A model generated the notes under the pieces. The model had not been told where the DNA came from and made no database searches. It was given only the letters and a program-made list of their open reading frames with translations. The position numbers were made by a program, and so were the translations under genes. A stretch of 64,000 nt of DNA from Nitrosomonas sp. (GTDB taxonomy: Bacteria > Pseudomonadota > Gammaproteobacteria > Burkholderiales > Nitrosomonadaceae): NCBI GenBank assembly GCA_019745325.1, contig JAIETK010000010.1, forward strand, positions 1 through 64,000. The letters run 5' to 3'. Positions 8,405 to 16,241 of this stretch are shown in pieces. Positions within the stretch are counted from its first letter, which is position 1; each line of letters begins with the position of its first letter.

Positions 8405-9718
8405 ATGAAACCCATACAAATTGGCTTATTAGGTATCGGCACGGTGGGAGGCGGAACCTATACCGTTTTGAAACGCAATCAAGAAGAAATCGCGCGCCGT
8501 GCGGGCCGGGAAATTGTCATCAAGATGATTGCCGATACCAATCTGGAAAGAGCGCGCAGCCTGGCCGATGCCAACGTCATTGTGACTTCCGACGGTCATG
8601 AAATTACCCGAAATCCGGAGATCGATATTGTCGTTGAGTTGATCGGCGGCCAAACCATTGCCAAGGAACTGATCCTGGAGGCGATCGCCAACGGCAAACA
8701 TGTGGTGACCGCGAACAAAGCGCTGCTGGCTAATCACGGCACCGAAATTTTCGCAGCTGCGCGCGCCAAAGGCGTGATTGTCGCGTTCGAAGCGGCGGTA
8801 GCGGGCGGCATTCCGATCATCAAAGCGTTGCGCGAAGGATTGACGGCCAATCGAATCACCTGGATCGCCGGCATCATCAACGGCACCTCGAATTTCATCT
8901 TGTCGGAAATGCGCGACAAAGGCCTGTCGTTTGAAACGGTGCTGGCGCAAGCGCAGAAACTTGGCTATGCCGAAGCCGATCCGACCTACGATATCGAAGG
9001 CATCGACGCCGCGCACAAAATCACCTTGATGTCGGCGATTGCGTTCGGCATTCCGGTGCAATTCAGCAAAGTGTATGTTGAAGGGATTACCAAACTGACC
9101 GGTGAAGACATCCGCTACGCCGAAGAATTGGGCTATCGCATTAAATTGCTCGGTATTACCAAGCGGGTGGAAAAAGGCATCGAACTGCGCGTGCATCCAA
9201 CGTTGATTCCGATGAAGCGTTTGATCGCCAACGTCGAAGGCGTGATGAACGCGATTGTGGTTAAAGGCGATGCCGTCGGCGCGACACTGTATTACGGCGC
9301 CGGCGCCGGTTCGGAACCGACCGCGAGCTCGGTGATTGCCGATCTGGTCGATATCACGCGTCTTCATACCGCCGATCCGAAGCACCGCGTACCGCCGCTG
9401 TCGTTCCAGCCGGACTTGCTGTCCGATACACCGGTCATTCCGATGGAAGACGTGGAGACCTCGTATTATCTGCGCATCCAGGTGGTCGACAAACCCGGCG
9501 TGATGGCGGAAATCACGCGCATCGTCGCGGAGCAGAATATTTCGATCAGCGCGTTGCTGCAAAAAGAGGCAAGCGACGAATCCGATCAAGTCAGCGTCAT
9601 CATGTTGACGCATTTGACGGTTGAGAAAAACATCAACGCAGCCATCAGCCGCATCGAAGCGCTACCGGTTGTTACCGGCAAGGTATTCCGCTTGCGTATC
9701 GAAGAATTGAATAATTAA
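8405..9718 (+). CDS. hom: Homoserine dehydrogenase
   Basis: A 437-aa enzyme reducing aspartate semialdehyde to homoserine with NAD(P)H, the branch point to threonine and methionine. It has an N-terminal Rossmann motif (GIGTVGGGT), the NKALLA catalytic-domain segment, the substrate-binding region GIINGTSNFIL, and a C-terminal ACT regulatory domain starting near residue 353 (YYLRIQVVDKPGV), the usual site of threonine feedback. Together with thrC, which starts 91 bp downstream, it forms an operon. The gene is clearly more GC-rich at third codon positions than dnaG or rpoD in the same window. No Shine-Dalgarno is obvious before the ATG. Confidence 0.94.
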   Translation: MKPIQIGLLGIGTVGGGTYTVLKRNQEEIARRAGREIVIKMIADTNLERARSLADANVIVTSDGHEITRNPEIDIVVELIGGQTIAKELILEAIANGKHVVTANKALLANHGTEIFAAARAKGVIVAFEAAVAGGIPIIKALREGLTANRITWIAGIINGTSNFILSEMRDKGLSFETVLAQAQKLGYAEADPTYDIEGIDAAHKITLMSAIAFGIPVQFSKVYVEGITKLTGEDIRYAEELGYRIKLLGITKRVEKGIELRVHPTLIPMKRLIANVEGVMNAIVVKGDAVGATLYYGAGAGSEPTASSVIADLVDITRLHTADPKHRVPPLSFQPDLLSDTPVIPMEDVETSYYLRIQVVDKPGVMAEITRIVAEQNISISALLQKEASDESDQVSVIMLTHLTVEKNINAAISRIEALPVVTGKVFRLRIEELNN

Positions 9719-9809
9719 TGTGAAATCCGGCGATAACACGGCAAGCTGCGTCGATGGCGTTTGCCGTATCTCCGGTCTTTCGCTGCTGCATAACCTGAAG
9801 AGACAAACC

Positions 9810-11225
9810 ATGCGTTATATTTCCACCCGCGGCGGCATGCCGCCTAAGTCTTTTTCCGAAATCCTGTTGAGCGGCCTGTCGCCCGACGGCGGATTGGCGA
9901 TACCGGAAACTTATCCCCAAATCACGGCAGCGGAACTTGCGGCCTGGCGGAATTTAAGTTATCCGGCCTTGGCGTTTGAAATCCTGTCGCGTTTTGTCGA
10001 CGACATTCCAGCGGACGATTTGCGTAGCATCGTCAACCAGACTTACACTGCTGAGGTATTCGGCACACCGGATATCACGCCGCTGAAAACGCTGGAGCCG
10101 GGGCTGCACATTTTGGGATTGTCGAATGGTCCGACGCTGGCGTTCAAGGATATCGCGATGCAATTGCTCGGCAATCTGTTTCAGTATCAATTGGATAAAA
10201 CCGGCGACGAATTGAACATTCTCGGCGCGACTTCGGGTGATACCGGCTCCAGCGCCGAATACGCGATGCGAGGCAAGCGCGGCATCCGCGTGTTCATGCT
10301 GTCGCCGCTCGGCAAAATGAGCCGCTTCCAGACCGCGCAAATGTTCTCGCTGCAAGACAAAAACATTTTCAACATCGCCATCCGCGGTGTGTTCGACGAT
10401 TGCCAGGACATCGTCAAAGCGGTCAGCAACGATCACGCGTTCAAACAAGCGCACCGTATCGGCACGGTCAATTCGATCAACTGGGCGCGCATCGTCGCGC
10501 AAGTGGTGTATTACTTCAAAGGCTATTTCGCCGCAACCAAAAGCAATGTCGAGCAGGTGTCGTTCGCCGTGCCGTCCGGCAATTTCGGCAACATCTGCGC
10601 CGGTCATGTCGCGCGCATGATGGGATTGCCGATCAAACGTCTGATCCTGGCGACCAACGAAAACGACGTGCTCGACGAATTTTTCCGCACCGGCGTGTAT
10701 CGTCCGCGCACCACCACCGAAACCCGGCACACCAGCAGCCCGTCGATGGACATTTCCAAAGCTTCCAATTTCGAACGCTTCATTTTCGACCTGACCGGCC
10801 GCAATGCGCAACAAGTCAAGGAACTGTGGTCGGCAGTCGATCAAGGCAGGCCTTTCGACTTATCGCAAACCCCGCTGTTCGCCAAAATCCAGGATTACGG
10901 CTTCGTCTCCGGCAGCAGCAACCATGCTGCCCGCATTGCCACCATCCGCGACATCCATCAACGCTATCGTGTGCTGGTCGACACCCACACCGCCGACGGC
11001 CTCAAAGTCGGTCAAGCGCATCGCGAAACCGGCGTGCCGCTGATTTGCCTGGAAACCGCGCTGCCGGTGAAATTCGCCGAAAGCATCGTTGAGGCCATCG
11101 GCCGAGAACCCAAACGCCCGGCAGGTTTCGAACATCTGGAAGACTTACCGCAGCGGTTTGTGGTGAAGGATGCGGATGTGGCGGCGGTGAAAGCGTATAT
11201 TGATGAATTTAGTAGGGTGCAATAG
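9810..11225 (+). CDS. thrC: Threonine synthase
   Basis: A PLP enzyme (471 aa) converting O-phosphohomoserine to threonine. The N-terminus MRYISTRGG is typical of the family. The PLP lysine is in LAFKDIAMQ at about residue 113, and GATSGDTGSSAEYA and SGNFGN form the phosphate and cofactor pockets. The start is set at the ATG at 9810, with GAAGAGA just upstream. A GTG at 9720, directly after the hom stop, would add 30 residues unlike the family. Last gene of hom-thrC; overlapping hairpins follow the stop. Confidence 0.93.
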   Translation: MRYISTRGGMPPKSFSEILLSGLSPDGGLAIPETYPQITAAELAAWRNLSYPALAFEILSRFVDDIPADDLRSIVNQTYTAEVFGTPDITPLKTLEPGLHILGLSNGPTLAFKDIAMQLLGNLFQYQLDKTGDELNILGATSGDTGSSAEYAMRGKRGIRVFMLSPLGKMSRFQTAQMFSLQDKNIFNIAIRGVFDDCQDIVKAVSNDHAFKQAHRIGTVNSINWARIVAQVVYYFKGYFAATKSNVEQVSFAVPSGNFGNICAGHVARMMGLPIKRLILATNENDVLDEFFRTGVYRPRTTTETRHTSSPSMDISKASNFERFIFDLTGRNAQQVKELWSAVDQGRPFDLSQTPLFAKIQDYGFVSGSSNHAARIATIRDIHQRYRVLVDTHTADGLKVGQAHRETGVPLICLETALPVKFAESIVEAIGREPKRPAGFEHLEDLPQRFVVKDADVAAVKAYIDEFSRVQ

Positions 11226-11255
11226 CATTGCACCGGACGCTTGATGGTGCAATGC
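11216..11255 (+). terminator. Overlapping alternative hairpins after thrC
   Basis: Three copies of one 8-bp word alternate: GGTGCAAT (11216-11223), ATTGCACC (11227-11234) and GGTGCAAT (11246-11253). The middle copy can pair with either flank. Pairing to the left gives an 8-bp stem with a 3-base loop overlapping the thrC stop; pairing to the right extends to a 10-bp stem (GCATTGCACC / GGTGCAATGC). There is no T tract, so it may be a Rho-type 3' end, an mRNA-stabilising structure or a remnant of a dispersed hairpin repeat. Confidence 0.5.
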
Positions 11256-11324
11256 GCTATGATTAGATGAGGAGTGAAGATGGCGTGGTAAATCAAATTG
11301 GCTTAATTCAGCATAATTCGCCGG

Positions 11325-11852
11325 ATGAATGATGAAATAATTTCTGTGATTGATGCAGCCAGAAATTTAGATAGACATAAGGCCTATATATTTAAGATAT
11401 TGGGTCGTCTGTGCATCGATACAGTAAAGGAGAAAAATAGCGCAGCAAGAGGACAAAAAATTGCCTACATTACGATTGATGATTATAAGCGAGTAAAAGA
11501 TTATCTTTCTAAAACAGAAGGTGATCAAACTTTTTTAGCTCAGCAATCGGATGTTAGAGGGGTGTCCTATTTAATTCAGCTTGAACCTGAGCATGATCCG
11601 GGTAGATTCAAGCTTGGATTTGCTACTAACATCGAAGAAAGATTGAGATCACACAAAACAGCAGCGCCATTCTCTAAAGTTCTTAAAGTATGGCCATGTA
11701 AAATACTCTGGGAAAAAACTGCTATAGAGTGTGCTTCTCAGGGATGTACACGACTGCATACTGAAGTTTTTCGTACCGAATCAATAAATGAAGTTCAGCC
11801 AAGATGTGAACAGTTTTTTAAGATAATGCCACAATTGGATTCAAACAATTAG
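11325..11852 (+). CDS. GIY-YIG-like (T5orf172/MUG113-type) nuclease-domain protein
   Basis: A 175-aa protein. Residues 1-65 look like a small DNA-binding head (VIDAARNLDRHKAYIFKILG, then a lysine-rich stretch). From about residue 78 the sequence follows the GIY-YIG pattern of the T5orf172/MUG113 group: a YLIQL strand in place of GIY, FKLGFATNIEERLRSHK (equivalent of the YIG strand and catalytic Arg helix), and LHTEVFRTE with a candidate catalytic Glu. Such domains occur in phage and mobile-element proteins. The gene is AT-rich compared with neighbouring thrC and sits at the start of an accessory islet. Activity is not shown; the tyrosines of the core motif are partly replaced. Confidence 0.6.
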   Translation: MNDEIISVIDAARNLDRHKAYIFKILGRLCIDTVKEKNSAARGQKIAYITIDDYKRVKDYLSKTEGDQTFLAQQSDVRGVSYLIQLEPEHDPGRFKLGFATNIEERLRSHKTAAPFSKVLKVWPCKILWEKTAIECASQGCTRLHTEVFRTESINEVQPRCEQFFKIMPQLDSNN

Positions 11853-11880
11853 ATCTTTAAGTGTTGCAGGTAATTTACCC

Positions 11881-12033
11881 ATGATCGTCCATCACTTCAC
11901 CTCTTCCGAATTTGCCCTCAAAGCCCTGCGTGATCGCCGGTTGAAGATTGCGCACATCAATGAACTGAACGATCCGTTTAAATTTCGTATCGCCGATTTT
12001 TCCTTCATTCTATTAGAAGCAGGAAGGTTGTAA
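11881..12033 (+). pseudogene. Truncated DUF2971-type protein, N-terminal fragment
   Basis: An ATG-initiated frame of 50 codons reads MIVHHFTSSEFALKALRDRR and continues through LKIAHINELNDPFKFR, matching the conserved N-terminus of DUF2971 proteins (normally 200-300 aa). It then leaves the family pattern and stops. No continuation is seen in any frame in the next 160 bp, so it appears to be a deleted remnant. It lies between the GIY-YIG-like gene and the toxin-antitoxin pair, consistent with gene turnover in this islet. Confidence 0.6.
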
Positions 12034-12195
12034 GTCGGAAGCTGCGTTAGCTGTGTTCCGGCATTCCAACGAATGTATCCTCACCTGTTTTCCCCCCATG
12101 CAGAAACTGAACCCACGGAGTCTGCGGCAGAATGCGTGAGTTGGGGAAATCCTTGCCAGATCACATAATGCCCGGGATTATGCAAGCAAGCCGGG

Positions 12196-12645
12196 CTAGT
12201 CGATGGCCTCGACTGTGACGATATCGCTAAAACGTTCGAAATCCTTGGTGTTATGGGTAAGGATGGCTGGAATACTGTAAGCCAGCATTGTGGCGACGAT
12301 ATTGGCGTCGTGGACTTTTTTGCCGCTGATTTCGTAATGCGTCATCAAGTTTAGGAGTTTTTCTGTTACCCCTAAACTGTCATCGGCGACGTTGAATTGT
12401 TCCAGGAATTGGTTTATCTGGGCCAGAACTGTTTGTTTCGGCACTGCACCGAAAGTCTGCGGCCGGGTCAAGGTGGCCAGGTATTCCCGGATCACTTGAC
12501 GGCTTATCCAGAGTTCCCGTCCGTCTTGAAAGGCGGTCGTGATAGCAGTCAGGGCGTTTTTATGGAGCGGTGCTTCCAGCACATTGGCGTATACCAGTGT
12601 GTTGGTGTCGATGAACAGCGCGCCGTCAGCGCCTTTAGCGGCCAT
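12196..12645 (-). CDS. PIN-domain toxin, VapC-type ribonuclease
   Basis: A 149-aa PIN-domain protein. Acidic metal ligands can be placed at Asp13 in LFIDTNTLVY, Glu near residue 50 (QVIREYLATL), Asp in KVHDANIVA and Asp in HNTKDFERF, the standard four-acid site. VapC toxins cleave tRNA or rRNA when freed from the antitoxin. The start overlaps the end of the upstream antitoxin gene by 11 bp, the normal TA arrangement with translational coupling. Confidence 0.82.
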   Translation of the reverse strand: MAAKGADGALFIDTNTLVYANVLEAPLHKNALTAITTAFQDGRELWISRQVIREYLATLTRPQTFGAVPKQTVLAQINQFLEQFNVADDSLGVTEKLLNLMTHYEISGKKVHDANIVATMLAYSIPAILTHNTKDFERFSDIVTVEAID

Positions 12646-12871
12646 CGTTTCCGTACATGTCTTCGCGGTGCAGACTCAAGTCTTCCGGCCATTTGCCTAC
12701 GCTGACCACAGGAAAAACCAGCGGTTTCTTGACATTGTTTGCCGTTGTTTGTTGTTCCATCCGCGTTTTTAAGAAATCGACGAAATCCTCGACTTCCGCG
12801 ATCCGGTCGGTAGGGAGCGACCTTATTTTGTCGATCAACGCTTGGGTGTCTTGCTTACCAGTTGCCATCAT
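12635..12871 (-). CDS. VapB-like antitoxin (DUF2281-type)
   Basis: A 78-aa acidic protein with an N-terminal helical segment (IDKIRSLPTDRIAEVEDFVD) of the kind found in DUF2281 and similar antitoxins. Its charged C-terminus (WPEDLSLHREDMYGNDGR) would wrap the PIN toxin active site. The start is ATGATG at 12871 with GGAG just upstream; an upstream in-frame codon would add eight residues without a ribosome site. It is expected to repress its own operon, and a 14-bp perfect palindrome lies upstream at 12952-12965. Confidence 0.72.
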   Translation of the reverse strand: MMATGKQDTQALIDKIRSLPTDRIAEVEDFVDFLKTRMEQQTTANNVKKPLVFPVVSVGKWPEDLSLHREDMYGNDGR

Positions 12872-12951
12872 TATTCTCCGCTCAACGTAATTCACCCAAA
12901 AAATAGCCTCAGCATAAGGGAATTCCAGAATACGTAGTTTTGCTGCATCCT

Positions 12952-12965
12952 AACACATATGTGTT
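12952..12965. promoter_or_regulatory. Palindromic candidate operator of the toxin-antitoxin operon
   Basis: AACACATATGTGTT is a perfect 14-bp palindrome about 80 bp upstream of the antitoxin ATG, in the short intergenic gap shared with the 3' end of the cytochrome gene. Autoregulated TA operons typically use such palindromes. The assignment is positional inference only. Confidence 0.4.
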
Positions 12966-13008
12966 GACACCCACTCAAACTAAAAGTCTCCGGAAAAACC
13001 GGAACACC

Positions 13009-14289
13009 TCAGAATTCATTCCCCCGGCTGTTATCGACATCTTCCGGACTTACCAGACTGCCGACATTGCCCCATGCATTCCGGATGTAAGACACCACCT
13101 GCCCGATTTCAATGTCGCGGATGAAATGCTGATAGGGCGGCATGCCGTAAGGTCTCGGATTGCCCGCCGTGGCAGGCGGGTAGCCGCCATACAGCACGCT
13201 GCGGATGGTATTCAGCGGGGGGTTCATGGTCACATTCCGGTTTCCTGCCAGGGGGGGGTACATTTTGGGCGTGCCTTCCCCGGATTTGCCGTGACAATCT
13301 TGGCAGTGTTTCTCATAGACCGCTTCCCCGAGAGCCAGATATTGGCGCACCTGTTCCGGCATTTTCCGGGCTTTTCGAGGTGCTTGGGCTTGGTCTTGCT
13401 TCTCGCCCAGCGACTGAAGGTAAACCGCTATCGAGCGCATGTCCTCATTCGATAGATATTGCAGACTTTGCCGGACAATCGTGGCCATCGGGCCGGAAGT
13501 CACGGCATGGCTGTTTATCCCGGTGGACAGCAGCTCGACGATGTCCTCGATCGGCCATTCACCCACGCCGGCTTCCAGCGGGGATATCAAGGAGGGCGCG
13601 TACCAGTAGGTTCCCACGATTTTGCTGCCGCTGAGCTTATCGTCCTGACTGGCCCCCCAGACATTGCGGGGGGTATGGCAGGCGTTACAATGTCCGAGCC
13701 CCTGAACCAGATAATTACCCCGGTTCCATTCATCGCTTTTTGATTTATCCGGCTGATAGACGCCTTCCTTGAAATACCATTTCCGCCAGAGAAACAGAAG
13801 TGTCTGGTTATCGTAAGGCGGGCGTATCTTGTGCGGTGGATTGGTCTGCGCGACAGGCGGCAGTGAGCGTAAATACGCGAAAATCGCATCGGCGTCCGGC
13901 CGGGTAACCTTGGTATATTCGGTATACGGAAATGCCGGGTACAAATAGCGGCCATCCTTCGATTTTCCGTGATGCAACGCCTGCCAGAAATCCTCGCCGC
14001 TCCAGCGGCCGATTCCGGTTTCGTTATCCGGCGTGATGTTTGAAGTGATAAATTCGCCGAAAGGCGTATTCAGCTTACGCCCGCCCGCATAAGGTTCTCC
14101 GCCCCGCGCGGTATGACATCCCATGCAATTGCCTGCGCGGGCAAGATACTCTCCGCGCCGGACTTGTTCCGCATCGGAATCAGCCGGTATCTGAGCCGAT
14201 GCCGTTTGCGCCAGAAACAGCAAACCACCCGCAACACAAACGATGGTTCGCCATTTGCCCGTAAACCCTGCTGCGCTTGAATTTCTCAT
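13009..14289 (-). CDS. Three-haem cytochrome c, dehydrogenase-subunit type
   Basis: A secreted 426-aa cytochrome with a signal peptide (cleavage near AQTASAQ, residue 33) and three haem motifs: CMGCH at 55-59, CNACH at 201-205 and CQDCH at 329-333. The domain order and the NITPDNETGIG segment resemble the cytochrome subunit of membrane alcohol, gluconate or sorbitol dehydrogenases. No partner dehydrogenase is next to it. The start is the ATG at 14289 with GGAGGTG upstream, overlapping the upstream gene's stop as ATGA; a longer frame upstream reads through that gene and is not protein-like. Likely role: periplasmic electron carrier to a terminal oxidase. Confidence 0.82.
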   Translation of the reverse strand: MRNSSAAGFTGKWRTIVCVAGGLLFLAQTASAQIPADSDAEQVRRGEYLARAGNCMGCHTARGGEPYAGGRKLNTPFGEFITSNITPDNETGIGRWSGEDFWQALHHGKSKDGRYLYPAFPYTEYTKVTRPDADAIFAYLRSLPPVAQTNPPHKIRPPYDNQTLLFLWRKWYFKEGVYQPDKSKSDEWNRGNYLVQGLGHCNACHTPRNVWGASQDDKLSGSKIVGTYWYAPSLISPLEAGVGEWPIEDIVELLSTGINSHAVTSGPMATIVRQSLQYLSNEDMRSIAVYLQSLGEKQDQAQAPRKARKMPEQVRQYLALGEAVYEKHCQDCHGKSGEGTPKMYPPLAGNRNVTMNPPLNTIRSVLYGGYPPATAGNPRPYGMPPYQHFIRDIEIGQVVSYIRNAWGNVGSLVSPEDVDNSRGNEF

Positions 14290-15005
14290 CGTGACACCTC
14301 CTTCACGGACAAAATAGTCCGGCAGCGTTGTGCCAGTTCCGGGGTCAGCGCGTCCGCTCCGGCCGGTTGCCCCGATGCCGGCAATCCGGGCAGCCACAAC
14401 GCCAGTGCATTGACTTCTTCTTGTGTCAGTTTTTTTGCAATTTCCGACATGCAGTCGGGTATTTGGCCGCGCATGATCCCGCCATTGCGCCAGCCGCCGA
14501 ACTGTGCGGCCAGATAGGCATGCGGCAAGCCCAGCAGTCCGGGAATGGCCGGTTGCATGCCCATCAGCGCTTCGCCATGGCAGGCGCTGCATGCCGGAAG
14601 ATCGCGCTCGGGGTCGCCGGAATACATCAGTGTTTCCACGGATTTTGTTTCATCGGGTGACAGGGCGGGCACTACCGGCTCCGGATGTGTGTAGGGTTGG
14701 TCAGCAAAATACTCCGCGATTTCCCGCATGTATTCATCCGAGAGGTTTTCGAGCAAAATGGCCATCGGCTGATAAAAGCGCCGTCCATCGCGGAAATTAC
14801 GCAGCTGATTATAGAGATAACCGGCCGGTTTGCCGGCAATACGCGGGAAATAGGCATCCCGGTCTATCAAGTCGGCATCTCGATGACAGATGATGCAAGG
14901 CTTGATCCGTTCATCCAGGTTATCGGGTATTTTGGACGACGCCGGTTCGACAGCGCTTGCCAGACCGGTAATCATCGTTAACAAGAGGAAAATAAAGAAC
15001 TTCAT
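14286..15005 (-). CDS. Cytochrome c4-like dihaem protein
   Basis: A 239-aa periplasmic protein: a signal peptide (cleavage after GLASA, about residue 18), haem motif CIICH at 37-41, a second CSACH at 139-143, and candidate axial Met residues after each (YQPMAILL; GMQPAIPG). The two-domain layout is that of cytochrome c4, a diffusible electron donor to oxidases. It is the first gene of a two-gene operon with the three-haem cytochrome, with a 4-bp overlap, so the two probably work in one electron-transfer chain. The motif spacing is slightly unusual for c4, so c4-like is as far as this goes. Confidence 0.8.
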   Translation of the reverse strand: MKFFIFLLLTMITGLASAVEPASSKIPDNLDERIKPCIICHRDADLIDRDAYFPRIAGKPAGYLYNQLRNFRDGRRFYQPMAILLENLSDEYMREIAEYFADQPYTHPEPVVPALSPDETKSVETLMYSGDPERDLPACSACHGEALMGMQPAIPGLLGLPHAYLAAQFGGWRNGGIMRGQIPDCMSEIAKKLTQEEVNALALWLPGLPASGQPAGADALTPELAQRCRTILSVKEVSR

Positions 15006-15142
15006 TGATGCGTGAATCCCTGAAAAATAATTAAAATACCGGTAATTCTCCGTCAGTAACCAGCATGCGGAATTGCAAAGTGGCAGTTTATATCACTAGT
15101 TGTAATCCAAACAACCGGATGATAAACCTGGTTAATCACATC

Positions 15143-16084
15143 TTAGTCCGATGCCAGTACCTGAACATGCGCCGCTACGCAGCGCGCCAGCGATTTCAAT
15201 TCATAGCCGCCTTCCAACGCTGAGACGATGCGGCCTTGTGAGTATTTCGCAGCGATCGCTTTGATTTGCCGCGTGATCCACACATAATCGCCGTCTTCCA
15301 GATTCAGTTGCGCCATGTCGTCATCCTCGTGCGCATCGAATCCGGCAGAGACGAAAATCATCTCCGGTTTGAAGCGGTCGAGCGCCGGCAGCCAGTGGTC
15401 GGTTACTGCCTGACGGAATACGCCGCCATTACTGCCGCGCGGCAGCGGCACGTTGATCATGCGCTCGGTCGCGCTGCTGGCGCCGCTGTAGGGGTAAAAA
15501 GGGTGCTGAAATATCGAGCACAGCATGACGTGCGGGTTGTCACGGAAAATCTCCTCGCTGCCGTTACCGTGATGCACGTCGAAATCCAGGATGGCAAGGC
15601 GCTGCAGGTGATGATGCGCGATGGCATGCGCTACCCCCACTGCGATATTGTTGAACAAACAAAAACCCATGGCGCGATCGGATTCGGCGTGATGGCCGGG
15701 GGGGCGGACGGCGCAGAACGCATTGTTCACCGTGCCGGCCAGCACCAGATCGGCCGCCAGAATGACAGCGCCAGCGGCGTGTAAGGCAGCGCTCAAGGAA
15801 AACGGATTCATCGCGGTGTCGGCGTCTAATGCCACGACCCCGGTAGACGGGGAAGCCTGGCGGATGCTGTCGATGTAGTCCGCAGTGTGCACCCGCGCCA
15901 ACTGGTCTGTCGTAGCCAGCGGCGCGTCGTAACGTTGCAGTTGTTCCAGCAATCCGGCGGTTTTCAGTTCATTTTCGATGGCAATTAACCGCTGCGGGCA
16001 TTCCGGGTGGAACGATCCCATATTGTGCTTGAGGCAATCTGGATGGGTGATATACGCTGTTGGCACGCTATTTTCCGATTTCAA
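15143..16084 (-). CDS. Histone-deacetylase-family amidohydrolase
   Basis: A zinc-dependent arginase-fold hydrolase of 313 aa. Characteristic parts are FHPECPQRL at the N-terminus, PPGHHAES with the tandem catalytic His, GFCLFNNIAV, the metal site LDFDVHHGNGSEEIF, and SAGFDAH with the last metal Asp. Bacterial relatives deacetylate acetylated amines, acetyl-lysine or acetylpolyamines; the substrate here is unknown. The start is uncertain: the frame begins at TTG 16084, with an alternative GTG at 16066, and neither has a clear ribosome site. Confidence 0.88.
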   Translation of the reverse strand: MKSENSVPTAYITHPDCLKHNMGSFHPECPQRLIAIENELKTAGLLEQLQRYDAPLATTDQLARVHTADYIDSIRQASPSTGVVALDADTAMNPFSLSAALHAAGAVILAADLVLAGTVNNAFCAVRPPGHHAESDRAMGFCLFNNIAVGVAHAIAHHHLQRLAILDFDVHHGNGSEEIFRDNPHVMLCSIFQHPFYPYSGASSATERMINVPLPRGSNGGVFRQAVTDHWLPALDRFKPEMIFVSAGFDAHEDDDMAQLNLEDGDYVWITRQIKAIAAKYSQGRIVSALEGGYELKSLARCVAAHVQVLASD

Positions 16085-16241
16085 GTAAATTCAAAGTCAG
16101 TATGGCGATCATACTCGCGTTTGCGGGCGGTCTCAAAATGTAAAGTTTATTCAATTAACCGGGTATACCGTGATAAATTATCAGCAATCCGGTTTTTTTG
16201 TGTAATGGTATATTTTCGTCATATCAAATGGGGAGTCATTG

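Noticed and set aside
9720..9809. GTG start for threonine synthase directly after hom
   Set aside because: The extra 30 residues do not fit the family, and a better ATG with a purine-rich site is at 9810.
8429..10844. Long open frames on the minus strand across hom and thrC (394 and 296 codons)
   Set aside because: They are antisense to clear enzymes, have low-complexity Arg/Gln/His-rich sequence and arise from GC-rich third positions.
11226..12965. Integrated prophage or genomic island with att sites
   Set aside because: No integrase, phage structural gene, flanking direct repeat or adjacent tRNA was found.
14290..14592. Extended N-terminus for the three-haem cytochrome
   Set aside because: It reads through the upstream cytochrome in another frame and would remove the signal peptide from the N-terminus.
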